64,000 bases of DNA from Chloroflexota bacterium (lineage in GTDB: Bacteria > Chloroflexota > Dehalococcoidia > SM23-28-2 > RBG-16-64-32): NCBI GenBank assembly GCA_029262695.1, contig JAJCYV010000022.1:113787-177786 (forward strand), read 5' to 3'. The translations under genes were made by a program, and so were the position numbers. The notes beneath the pieces were generated by a model. It was not told the origin of the DNA and ran no database searches. It was given only the letters and a program-made list of their open reading frames with translations. Shown here piece after piece: positions 10,266-19,021 of this stretch (position 1 is the first letter of the stretch; the number at the start of each line of letters is the position of its first letter).

Positions 10266-11432
10266 CTACGAGCGATCACCTGCGGCCAGCAGCCGCCCTC
10301 GCACTCCCTTGTCCGTCGCCAGGTCGATCGCCGTCCACGCCATCGCCAGTGCGCCGTCGATCACCGCCCTGTCGGCCGCCTCAGTCGCGCAGTGCTCCGT
10401 GAACTCCGGCTGGTGGTTCGCGGCCGGCCACGAGTTGATGCCGATCATCGGGTGGATTGAGGGCAGCGCCAGCGAGACGTTCCCCATGTCGGTCGATGCG
10501 GCGAAGCGCTGGAATTCCGGGCCCATCTCCGCGAACTTGCGGCCCAGCGCCTCCGCGTTCCGCTTGTAGACGGCCGCGATATCGCTGTCATGCCGCATCT
10601 CCGCATAGGCGTACGGCGAGGCGATGATCTTGACCTCGCAGCCCGTCGCCAGCGCGCCCGCCTCGAAGCAGCGCAGCACCTTCGCCTGCACGTCATCCAG
10701 CTCCGTCAGCGTCAGCGCGCGGATCGAGTATGACGCCGACGTGTGGGCCGGGACAACGTTCGCGGCGTCTCCGCCCTTCGTCACGATCCCGTGCACTCTG
10801 TCCGTTGGCTTGATGTGCTGTCGGGTCAGGCCGATCGCCACCTGCGCCACCGTCAACGCGTCCGCGGCGTTGATCCCCATCTGCGGATTGGCCGAGGCAT
10901 GCGCCTCCCTGCCCGTGTACTCCACCTCCACCCTCTGCGCGGCGATGATCGGCGGCTCCGCAACGTCCAGGGGCGCCGGGTGCACCATCATCGCCGCGTG
11001 CACGCCGTCGAAGGCGTTGCGCTCCAGCATGAAGATCTTGCCGCCACCGCCCTCTTCGGCCGGAGTACCCATCACGCTGACGGTCAGCCCGACCTCATCC
11101 GCGACAGCGGCAGCGGCGATCCCGGCGCCAACCGCCGCCGAGGCGATAATGTTGTGGCCACACGCGTGCCCGATCCCGGGCAGCGCGTCGTACTCTGCGC
11201 AGATCGCCACGTGCAGCGGGCCGCTCCCCGCGCGGGCGATGAACGCCGTCGGTAGCGAGCAGGCCCCGCGTTCCACGGACAGGCCGCCCGCCTCAAGCGC
11301 ATCGGCCGCCCAGCCGCTCGATTTGTGCTCTTCGAAGCGCAGCTCGGGGTTGGCGTGGATGCGATGGCTCAGGTCGATGAGCGAATCGCGGATTTCGTCG
11401 ATGCGCGCCCGCGCGGCTTCCTTCGCCTTCAT
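10266..11432 (-). CDS. M20 family amidohydrolase/peptidase
   Basis: CAEYDALPGIGHACGHNIIASAAVGA; GTPAEEGGGGK. Confidence 0.88.
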   Translation of the reverse strand: MKAKEAARARIDEIRDSLIDLSHRIHANPELRFEEHKSSGWAADALEAGGLSVERGACSLPTAFIARAGSGPLHVAICAEYDALPGIGHACGHNIIASAAVGAGIAAAAVADEVGLTVSVMGTPAEEGGGGKIFMLERNAFDGVHAAMMVHPAPLDVAEPPIIAAQRVEVEYTGREAHASANPQMGINAADALTVAQVAIGLTRQHIKPTDRVHGIVTKGGDAANVVPAHTSASYSIRALTLTELDDVQAKVLRCFEAGALATGCEVKIIASPYAYAEMRHDSDIAAVYKRNAEALGRKFAEMGPEFQRFAASTDMGNVSLALPSIHPMIGINSWPAANHQPEFTEHCATEAADRAVIDGALAMAWTAIDLATDKGVRGRLLAAGDRS

Positions 11433-11460
11433 AGAACGAATCCTACACGCGCGGACGCTC

Positions 11461-13134
11461 TCATGCGGAACCGGCCACTGCCAACGCCGCCTGCGCGGGC
11501 GATATGGCGTTCGGATCGGTCATGATGTTCACGCACGCGGGCCGGCCGGACGCGATGGCGCGTTCGATCGCCGGCCGGATGCCATCGCCATCCTCAACGA
11601 ACTCCGCGTAGACGCCGAACGCCTCGGCCGCCTTCTCGTATCGCGTCGGGCCCAGCTCCGTGCCGATCACCCTGTCTGCTCCGAGGCTGACCATCTGCTC
11701 GTGCTTGCACATGCCCCAGGCCGCGTCGTTGTTGACGACGACGACGATCGGCAGGTCGTGGCGCATCGCCGTGTCGAATTCGGTGAAGTTAAGGCCGATG
11801 GAGCCATCTCCGGTCAGGAGGATGACGGGCTCGTCGGGGTGCGCCAGCTTGGCGGCGAGCGCGAACGGCAACCCGATTCCCAGGCAACCGAGATAGCCGT
11901 GACCCAGGTAGCGTCCCGGCCGCTGAGCGTTCAGCGCCAGCTCTCCCCAGACGAACGTGTCGCCGCCATCGACGCAGAGTACGCCCTTGTCTTCGATGAG
12001 GGCGCTCACCTCCGCGGCCACCGTGTAGGGGTGGATGCAGTCGCTCGAAGCGCTGGGCGACTGCGCGATCATCGCGCGCGCCGCTCCAGCGGCAGTGGCT
12101 GCGGCCTGCAGCCACTGCGAACGGTCGGGCCACTGACGCGGACTGGCGGCGGCAGTTAGCGCCCGCAGCGCTTCTCGACAGTCAGCGGTGATGCCGGCGT
12201 CAACGCGTCCGCCGCGGCCCAGCTCCTCAGGCTCAACGTCGATCTGGATGACGCGCGCCGTTGGCGGGACGATCGACTGGCGGCCGCCCGTGAAAAGCCC
12301 GAAGCGGGCGCCGAGCATCAGAACGAGGTCCGGCTGTGCACCCATCGCCAGGGCGCGACCGGCGCCGAGGAAGCCGCCGAGTCCCAGCGGCGAACCCTCC
12401 GGGACAGCACCGCGCGTCTGGCCGTTGGCGATCACCGGTGTGTCCGTCGCCTCGGCGAAGTCGCTCAGCTCAGCCGTCGCGCCGGCGAACCAGACGCCCC
12501 TTCCCGCCATGATCAGCGGCCGTTCGGCTTGAGCGATCATGTCGAGCACGCCCTCTACGGCCTCAGCGGACGGCCGTGGGCGAGATGGCTGGGCCTCCGG
12601 CACGGCCGGCCAGCGCAGGGAATCAGGTTCCATCTTGGCCGCCAGGACGTCCGCCGGGATCTCCAGGAAGACCGGTCCGGGGCGGCCGCTCGTCGCCTGG
12701 TGGAACGCCAGCGCCACGTACTCCGGTATGCGGGCCGGGTCGTGAACGGCGCGGCTCCACTTCGTGATCGACTGCATGAGGGGAACGCCGTGCATCTCCT
12801 GCAGCGGCATCGTCTCCTCCTCGCCCAGAGCGTACCGCCCACCGATGACTACCATCGGAACGCAGTCCAGGTGAGCGTTGGCGACAGCGGTCACGATGTC
12901 GGTGACGCCGGGCCCGGCGGTGACGACGGCGACTCCCGGCTGCCCCGTGAGGCGCGCCCAGGCGTCGGCCATGTGTCCGGCCGCCTGCTCGTGCCGCGTG
13001 TCGACGATCCGAATGTCCTCGTCGTAGCAGCCCTGAAATATGGGGTCGACGTGCCCGCCGTGCAAGCCGAAGAGATTGCGCACTCCAAGCTGCTTTAGTA
13101 CGCGCGCTGCGGCCGCGCCACCAGTGATCGTCAT
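11461..13134 (-). CDS. Thiamine-pyrophosphate enzyme (acetolactate synthase / 2-hydroxyacyl-CoA lyase-like)
   Basis: [50 protein letters not shown] at 13134 overlaps the stop of the upstream alpha subunit gene. Confidence 0.85.
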   Translation of the reverse strand: MTITGGAAAARVLKQLGVRNLFGLHGGHVDPIFQGCYDEDIRIVDTRHEQAAGHMADAWARLTGQPGVAVVTAGPGVTDIVTAVANAHLDCVPMVVIGGRYALGEEETMPLQEMHGVPLMQSITKWSRAVHDPARIPEYVALAFHQATSGRPGPVFLEIPADVLAAKMEPDSLRWPAVPEAQPSRPRPSAEAVEGVLDMIAQAERPLIMAGRGVWFAGATAELSDFAEATDTPVIANGQTRGAVPEGSPLGLGGFLGAGRALAMGAQPDLVLMLGARFGLFTGGRQSIVPPTARVIQIDVEPEELGRGGRVDAGITADCREALRALTAAASPRQWPDRSQWLQAAATAAGAARAMIAQSPSASSDCIHPYTVAAEVSALIEDKGVLCVDGGDTFVWGELALNAQRPGRYLGHGYLGCLGIGLPFALAAKLAHPDEPVILLTGDGSIGLNFTEFDTAMRHDLPIVVVVNNDAAWGMCKHEQMVSLGADRVIGTELGPTRYEKAAEAFGVYAEFVEDGDGIRPAIERAIASGRPACVNIMTDPNAISPAQAALAVAGSA

Positions 13135-15929
13135 CGTCCCGCTCCTTCTGCGGCGCCGTTCAGTGGCTCGATGTCCACGCTGACGCCCCTGTCCGTCGGC
13201 ACCGGTTGCCAGTGCCACGGCCGGTACTTGAGATGCCCGTAGCCGCCTGCCAGATGCAGCCACTTGACCATCCCCGGCTCGACCTCTGATTGGCCACGCC
13301 AGGCCTTGTGCTGATACGGCTCGAAGCCGTTGTAGAGGATCACCTGCCCCGGCTTGACGGACGGCGACAGCTTTGCGGCAAGTTCTATCGACGACACGTC
13401 GTTGTGGACTCTCACGGGCGCCCCGTTGCCGATCGCCTTCGCCGCCGCGTCATCCGGATTGATCATCACGAACGGTTCGCCGCGGTGCGTGTTCTGGATG
13501 ATGTTGTTGATCATGTTCATCGAGTGGACGCTCCAGCGCGGGTGACCGCTGGTGAGGAAGAACTCACGCCGCCCACCCTGCCGGGGGTCGTCCTTGTGGC
13601 AGGGCAGCTCCTCGCCGGCCTCCAGGAACCACTCGTGGTCGATGTAGAACTGGGCGCGGCGCGTCAGAGTAGGATACGGCTGCTTCTCCTCGACGTGCCA
13701 GCGGAACGGGCTGTGAGTCTCGTCGGGCTCAAGGGTGGACGCCTGCGCCAGGCCGTGACCGGCGATGCCCCAGCCCTGCCAGCGCATCACGCCCTTTTCG
13801 CGGAACGTCTCCAGGCTGGCGTCCGGCGGGAGGATGCCGTAGACGGCGTCGTCGCGGAACGCCTCGTCAAGGCGCTTCTCCTCCGAGCGAAACGCACCAC
13901 CAAGCGTCATGCGGTCGGCCGCGCCCTCAACGTCTGAGGCCGGGCCGCCGGCCTTGCTGGCGATCTTCGTCTGGCCGCGCGCCTTCGCACGCTCTTCGAG
14001 CTTCTCGGTGAGCATGAGGCCGATCTCGTAGTCGGACCTGGCGTTGCCGGGCGGCTCGATCGCCTTGTCCATGAAGACGGTGTTCAGGTGATGCACGGCG
14101 GGCATACTGATGCCCATCTTCTCGTAGTGCTGCGCCGCCGGCAGGATGTAGTCTGAGTAGAGACCGGTCGTCGTCATCCGGTAGTCGATGGAGACGATCA
14201 TCTTCAGCTTCGGCCACAGGTTCTTCAGGAGCATCTCCTGCCCGCCTCTGTGACGGCGCAGGACGTTGCCGCCGGCTTCGACAAGCACCCGCGGCTCCAC
14301 CTCCTGCCAGACCTTCGCCAGCGTGTGGTCCCACCAGCCCTTGTCCAGCGCCTCCTGGTAGTACTCGTCGAAGGTGCGTTTCATCGAAGGGTCGGACCAT
14401 TCGGGATTGTTCCAGCGCTCCTTGTAACCGAACTGCTCGTACCAGAGGAAGACAGGCGGGAACATGCGCCCCATGGCACCGCCGCGCGAAGAGGCCATCT
14501 CCATCGCGCGGTTGATGATCATCTCCGTGGTTAGCGTGGGGTCGTCGGCGCTGATCATGCGGCGCATCATGATCATCTGCTGCTGGAACGACCGTGCCGC
14601 CTCCTGCCCAGGCGCGCCCTTGGCGGTCAGCAGCGCCGCTCCATCCAGGCCGGAGATACCCCAGGACTGCGTGCCCGCGCCCTGCTTGCCCCAGTTGCCG
14701 GTCAGCGCCAGCAGCAGCGCCATCGAGCGCTCCATGAGGTCGCCGTGGTATGACTTGCCGGTGTTCCAGCCGGCCATGATCTTCGTGCGCCTCGAGGCGA
14801 CTTTGCGCGCCAGTGTGCGTATCGTCTCCGGGTTCACGCCGGAGGTCGCTGACGCGGCCTCTGGTGAGTAGTCGCCGAGGCGCCGGCGCAGCCGCTCGAA
14901 CGCGGGCTCCACATCGACCTCCGTGCCGTCGAGGAGCCGGATCCGGATGCCGCCTTCAAGCGCGGGAGCAACGTCACCGGAGGCGAGCGTACTGCGCGGC
15001 GCAGGGACGGCCTGCCTCGACTTCGAGTCAAGCCAGAAGAACTGGTCTTCGCGTTCGCCCGGGTGGAACTCGTTGCCACGCAGGAAACGTCCCGTGTCTT
15101 TGCGTACGAGCAGCGATAGGTCGGTCTGCTCCCGAACGAAGCGCTCGTCGTAGAGTGTCTCATCGACGATCACACGGCACATCGCCAGCGCCAGCGCGGC
15201 GTCCGTGCCGAACTGCACCGGCACGTGGTAGTCGGCGTGGATCGCCGACGGGCTGTAGTCCGGCGCGATGACGACGACTTCACCGCCGTTGTAGCGGCAC
15301 TCCGGCACGTAGTGATACCACTGAATCGCCGAGTAGACCGGGTTGTTGGCCCAGACGATGATCAGGTCGGCCAGGAACCAGTCGTCTGCGGAGGCGACCG
15401 GGTTGAACTTGCCCCAGGTCATGTAGAAGCCGGGGTTCCAGTCCTGGAACTCGGCGTTTCCGTCCGTCGTCGGCGAGCCGATGGCCGAGGCGAACGACCG
15501 CGCGGCGGCGGCGCCCGGCTCCGGCGTCATCAACGTGATCACCGACTCGGCGCCCTGATCTTCGCAGGCGTCGAGCATCGCGTCGGCGACGTCGGTCAAC
15601 GCCTCATCCCACGAGACCTCTTCGAACTTGCCCTCACCACGCTCGCCGACGCGCTTGAGCGGGCTCGTAACGCGGTCCGGGGCGCTGTGCACGTACCCCC
15701 AGCAGACGCCCTTGTTGCAGCCCATGGGGTTCATGTCGGGAACGCCCGGTTGGACGACGGGAAGAGAACCGGACTGCTCCTCGCGAACGATCTTGCCGTC
15801 ACGCACGTAGACGTGAAGCGGACAGCCGCCGGGGTAGCAATCGACAGCGTGGCTGCCCCAGGTTACCTTGTCCCACTTCCAGCGGTCCCGGTACCGTTCT
15901 TGCCCGCCGTTGCCTTCGCTCGCCGTCAT
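13131..15929 (-). CDS. Molybdopterin oxidoreductase, DMSOR type II alpha-like (paralog alpha-5; no Tat signal)
   Basis: HAVDCYPGGC FeS motif; MNPMGCNKGVCWG; VSWDEAL; C-terminal MKWLHLAGGYGHLKYRPWHWQPV. Confidence 0.9.
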   Translation of the reverse strand: MTASEGNGGQERYRDRWKWDKVTWGSHAVDCYPGGCPLHVYVRDGKIVREEQSGSLPVVQPGVPDMNPMGCNKGVCWGYVHSAPDRVTSPLKRVGERGEGKFEEVSWDEALTDVADAMLDACEDQGAESVITLMTPEPGAAAARSFASAIGSPTTDGNAEFQDWNPGFYMTWGKFNPVASADDWFLADLIIVWANNPVYSAIQWYHYVPECRYNGGEVVVIAPDYSPSAIHADYHVPVQFGTDAALALAMCRVIVDETLYDERFVREQTDLSLLVRKDTGRFLRGNEFHPGEREDQFFWLDSKSRQAVPAPRSTLASGDVAPALEGGIRIRLLDGTEVDVEPAFERLRRRLGDYSPEAASATSGVNPETIRTLARKVASRRTKIMAGWNTGKSYHGDLMERSMALLLALTGNWGKQGAGTQSWGISGLDGAALLTAKGAPGQEAARSFQQQMIMMRRMISADDPTLTTEMIINRAMEMASSRGGAMGRMFPPVFLWYEQFGYKERWNNPEWSDPSMKRTFDEYYQEALDKGWWDHTLAKVWQEVEPRVLVEAGGNVLRRHRGGQEMLLKNLWPKLKMIVSIDYRMTTTGLYSDYILPAAQHYEKMGISMPAVHHLNTVFMDKAIEPPGNARSDYEIGLMLTEKLEERAKARGQTKIASKAGGPASDVEGAADRMTLGGAFRSEEKRLDEAFRDDAVYGILPPDASLETFREKGVMRWQGWGIAGHGLAQASTLEPDETHSPFRWHVEEKQPYPTLTRRAQFYIDHEWFLEAGEELPCHKDDPRQGGRREFFLTSGHPRWSVHSMNMINNIIQNTHRGEPFVMINPDDAAAKAIGNGAPVRVHNDVSSIELAAKLSPSVKPGQVILYNGFEPYQHKAWRGQSEVEPGMVKWLHLAGGYGHLKYRPWHWQPVPTDRGVSVDIEPLNGAAEGAGR

Positions 15930-15964
15930 GAGTCCCCCCGTTCGGCTCAGTTGTCCTTGAACGC

Positions 15965-15994
15965 GCGTGAGCGCTCCTTAGCGCATGCTCACGC
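15965..15994 (-). promoter_or_regulatory. Leader hairpin upstream of alpha-5
   Basis: 8-bp arms GCGTGAGC/GCTCACGC; on the minus strand the loop holds ATGCGCTAAGGAGC. Confidence 0.45.
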
Positions 15995-16022
15995 AGTCCC
16001 CAGAATTGTCAGCGGCACATAG

Positions 16023-16074
16023 GGCGGCCTCAATCCGGCAGGCGATGGCAGGGCTGTGCGGGTTTCCCCCACAC
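16023..16074 (-). promoter_or_regulatory. Recurrent leader motif, copy A (upstream of alpha-5)
   Basis: Minus strand GTGTGGGGGAAACCCGCACAGCCCTGCCATCGCCTGCCGGATTGAGGCCGCC; matches copies B, C and E. Confidence 0.55.
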
Positions 16075-16115
16075 GAATTTCGGGAGACGAGCGAGCCGTG
16101 GGCCAGACAGTCGAA

Positions 16116-16143
16116 CAGTCGCTGCCCGCGCGGGCAGCGACTG
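16116..16143. repeat. Perfect 28-bp palindrome, possible terminator of the YHS gene
   Basis: CAGTCGCTGCCCGCGCGGGCAGCGACTG; 48 bp past the YHS stop; no poly-T. Confidence 0.6.
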
Positions 16144-16191
16144 CGGTGGCCGACGACGCCCTTGAGGCGTCAGCTCCTTACAGAGGGCCGG

Positions 16192-16371
16192 TTACTTTGC
16201 CGGCGCAGCGTCGAACTTGGTCTTGCACTCGGTGGAGCAGAAGTAGAGCGTCTTGCCATCCTTCACGGCCGATGACGCGGCGGTGCTCGGAAGGAGATCC
16301 TTGCCGCAAATCGGGTCTTTCCCACCGGCAAGCGATTGCAGGCTCTCCGGACTGATGCTGGATGTGAACAT
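16192..16371 (-). CDS. Small YHS-domain protein (59 aa), absent from the supplied ORF track
   Basis: MFTSSISPESLQSLAGGKDPICGKDLLPSTAASSAVKDGKTLYFCSTECKTKFDAAPAK; AGGAGG SD upstream. Confidence 0.85.
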   Translation of the reverse strand: MFTSSISPESLQSLAGGKDPICGKDLLPSTAASSAVKDGKTLYFCSTECKTKFDAAPAK

Positions 16372-16595
16372 GTGATCCTCCTAACAGATTTCAGTGTTCA
16401 CTATAGCAGCCCCGCGCCGGTGACGTCTGTCAGATGGCCTGCGACGACCCGGTAGGGCCCTCCCCGACCATCCCCGGTTCGTAGGCGCACGATAGAGACG
16501 CTGGTGCGACGGCCACCGCGCAGATCTCCCCTCGTAGCGAAGGGCATCGTCAGACGGGCCGTCCCGTTCAGCAGCCGTGTGACTGAAAGGACCGC

Positions 16596-17837
16596 CTAGA
16601 CGTTGTACGAATCGATCACGCGACGAGCCGCGCCCAGCGATAGCACCTCGTTCGTGCCGTCTTCGATCATCGATGCGCGGGCGTCGCGGAAGAGCTTTTC
16701 GATCAGCATGCCCTTGGCCAGGCCCATCCCACCGTGCAGCTGCAGAGCGTCGCTGGACACGTTGAACGCGGCTTCCGTGCAGAACACCTTCGACGCCACG
16801 GAGTACTGCAGGGCCGGCGGCATCGTCTGGGAATTGTAGGACAGCGCCGCGCGGGACAGCTGGCGCGCCGCCTCGACGCTGATGAACATGTCCATCAGCT
16901 TCAACTGGACCGCCTGGTGCTCGCAGATCGCCTTGCCGCCCTGCTTGCGATCGCGCGCATAGGACAACCCCTCTTCGAAGGCTGCGCGCGCGACGCCCGT
17001 GAAGATCGCGCCCATGCCGGCATTGGCGCCCGCCAGCACCGTTTCGATCGTGAACGGGTAGGCTTCGGTCGCCACCAGCATGTAGTCCTTCGGTATGCGC
17101 ACGTCCTCGAGGAATATCTCCCCCTGGTTGAGGGCGCGCTGGCCGAGCTTGTCCAGCGGCTTTCCGCGGGTGACGCCGGGCCCGTCCAGCGGCACGATCG
17201 CGACGGAGCTGCCAGCGGCGCCACGCGACTTATCGACGCCCAGGAACACTAGCGCGTGAGTGGCGATCGTGCCGTTCGACACCCAGGCAGACTTCTGGCC
17301 GTTGAGCACGTACTCATCGCCGTCCTCTTTCGCGAAGAGGTCGAACGCCGTCTCAGGGTTGGTGAAGTGCTCCTCGCTGGTGAGGAGACTGTCGGAGCCG
17401 TGCTGCGGTTCCGTGATCGCCCAGCAACCGATGTAACGGGCCTCCTTGTCTTCCGCGAACGGCTTGACAAGCTCGTCCAGCACCGACGCCCGGCCGCTCA
17501 TTGCGGCGAAGTTGAAGGGGAACGGAGCAACACCGAGCGCGATCGCAAAGTCGGCGCTGGCCCATCCCATCTCTTCCGCGTAGACGTGACCGGCAAGGGG
17601 CGACATGTCGACGCCGCCCAGGGACTCCGGCAGCCCACGCGTGTGAAAGCCGAGTTCGTACGCTTTGCGGAGCACCTCCCAGAGCACCGAGCCGGAGGAG
17701 ATCACTTCCTCCGGAGACAACTGGTCAAGCTCCGCTGCAGCCGGGCGCAAGAATTCGACGCCGAAGCGGTGGATTTGATCCTTTACGTTCGACTCATCGA
17801 ACGTCAGCTCCTTGTTCAGTTCAAGGTAAGTGGTCAT
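16596..17837 (-). CDS. Acyl-CoA dehydrogenase family protein
   Basis: AITEPQHGSDSLL; YVLNGQKSAWVSNG; LHGGMGLAKGMLIEKLFRDAR; SD GGGAGG. Confidence 0.9.
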   Translation of the reverse strand: MTTYLELNKELTFDESNVKDQIHRFGVEFLRPAAAELDQLSPEEVISSGSVLWEVLRKAYELGFHTRGLPESLGGVDMSPLAGHVYAEEMGWASADFAIALGVAPFPFNFAAMSGRASVLDELVKPFAEDKEARYIGCWAITEPQHGSDSLLTSEEHFTNPETAFDLFAKEDGDEYVLNGQKSAWVSNGTIATHALVFLGVDKSRGAAGSSVAIVPLDGPGVTRGKPLDKLGQRALNQGEIFLEDVRIPKDYMLVATEAYPFTIETVLAGANAGMGAIFTGVARAAFEEGLSYARDRKQGGKAICEHQAVQLKLMDMFISVEAARQLSRAALSYNSQTMPPALQYSVASKVFCTEAAFNVSSDALQLHGGMGLAKGMLIEKLFRDARASMIEDGTNEVLSLGAARRVIDSYNV

Positions 17838-17891
17838 AGGTACACCTCCCAGTCGGGCTTCAACGCCAATTCTGCGGCCGCAACGCCAACT

Positions 17892-17938
17892 CTTCCGTCC
17901 GGCAAGCTCTACACTCGTGTGCGGATTTTCCCCACACG
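17892..17938 (-). promoter_or_regulatory. Recurrent leader motif, copy B (upstream of acyl-CoA dehydrogenase)
   Basis: Minus strand CGTGTGGGGAAAATCCGCACACGAGTGTAGAGCTTGCCGGACGGAAG; 6-bp inner stem CGTGTG/CACACG. Confidence 0.55.
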
Positions 17939-19021
17939 CCGCAGGCCGGACGGAAGCCGCGACGCCACCGCCGGGTCGGGCTCGGGCATCCGGATGGCGT
18001 TGTGCGTGTGCCAGTAAAGGACGGGGCCTTCGAGCACGCCCTGTCCCGCCAGGCCGATGACCGCGCTCATCGTCTTCGCTGTGTAAACGGCGTCGAGCTC
18101 CAGATTCTCCAGATCCGCCGCCATCGCCAGAGCTTGTGCGCTGCGCCTGCTCGGCCGGGCATAGCCGGGGCCCAGCCAGTCACTGCTGATGCGCAAGCCG
18201 TCAAGGCCAACGCGCGCTAGCTTTCGATCACCCGCGCGCCCGGCCACGAGCTTCGTCACGTTGCGCGCCAGACGCTTCACGGCAACGGGCCACGCCGTGG
18301 GCGCCCTGGTCACAGCGACACCGATGACCTCGGAATCGAGCCCGGCAAGGCGCAGCCCCGCGAGCAGGCCGGCGACGGTGGCGCCCGTTCCGACGGGGAC
18401 GACGATCGATCGCGGCGCCGGCAACTCGCCGGCGGCCACCTGCGCCGCGAGTTCGAAGCCGGCGTTGACGAACCCGAGCGCACCCATCGAGCTCGACCCA
18501 CCGGGCCCCAGTATGTAGGGCCGGCGCCGGTCGCGAAGCCAGTAGCGCGCGATGAAGTACGGTGCCGCGGCCGCCGTCAGAGCGTGGTTGCGGGTGTAGT
18601 AGATGTCCGCGCCGGCGGCGGCCATGCGCAGGAGCTGCCGGCCGGTGTCCGGCCCGGGCTCCTCGTACGTCAGCAGAAGGCCGACGTGCAGACCGGCCTG
18701 CGCTCCGTAGAGCGCCGTCGCCAGACCGTGGTTGGTGCCGATGGCGCCGGTAGTCAGCACCGTCTTCGACTTCCGGCGCAGGGCATCCGCGAGCACAAAT
18801 TCCAGCTTTCGGGGCTTGTTGCCGCCATAGATGGTCCCGTACAGGCCGTCGTTCTTGAGCCAGACATCGGGCCCGCCCAGCGACTCCGACAGCCGGCCCA
18901 GGCGCGCGACCGGGCTCGGCCCGGCCGCAAGGGGGACGACCGGCGTCCGCGCAGCGAGCCGCGGGAACCGCGCCAGAAGCGGCAGCTGCGCCGGGCTGCG
19001 GGCGGACGCCTCGCCGGTCAT
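17909..19021 (-). CDS. PLP-dependent D-cysteine desulfhydrase / ACC deaminase-like
   Basis: YGGNKPRKLEFVLADAL (PLP Lys); TTGAIGTNHGLATALYG. Confidence 0.82.
   Translation of the reverse strand: MTGEASARSPAQLPLLARFPRLAARTPVVPLAAGPSPVARLGRLSESLGGPDVWLKNDGLYGTIYGGNKPRKLEFVLADALRRKSKTVLTTGAIGTNHGLATALYGAQAGLHVGLLLTYEEPGPDTGRQLLRMAAAGADIYYTRNHALTAAAAPYFIARYWLRDRRRPYILGPGGSSSMGALGFVNAGFELAAQVAAGELPAPRSIVVPVGTGATVAGLLAGLRLAGLDSEVIGVAVTRAPTAWPVAVKRLARNVTKLVAGRAGDRKLARVGLDGLRISSDWLGPGYARPSRRSAQALAMAADLENLELDAVYTAKTMSAVIGLAGQGVLEGPVLYWHTHNAIRMPEPDPAVASRLPSGLRRVGKIRTRV

Noticed and set aside
10624-12159. 511-codon plus-strand ORF
   Set aside because: Antisense across M20 and TPP enzyme genes; low-complexity A/S/T-rich translation; codon-bias artefact.
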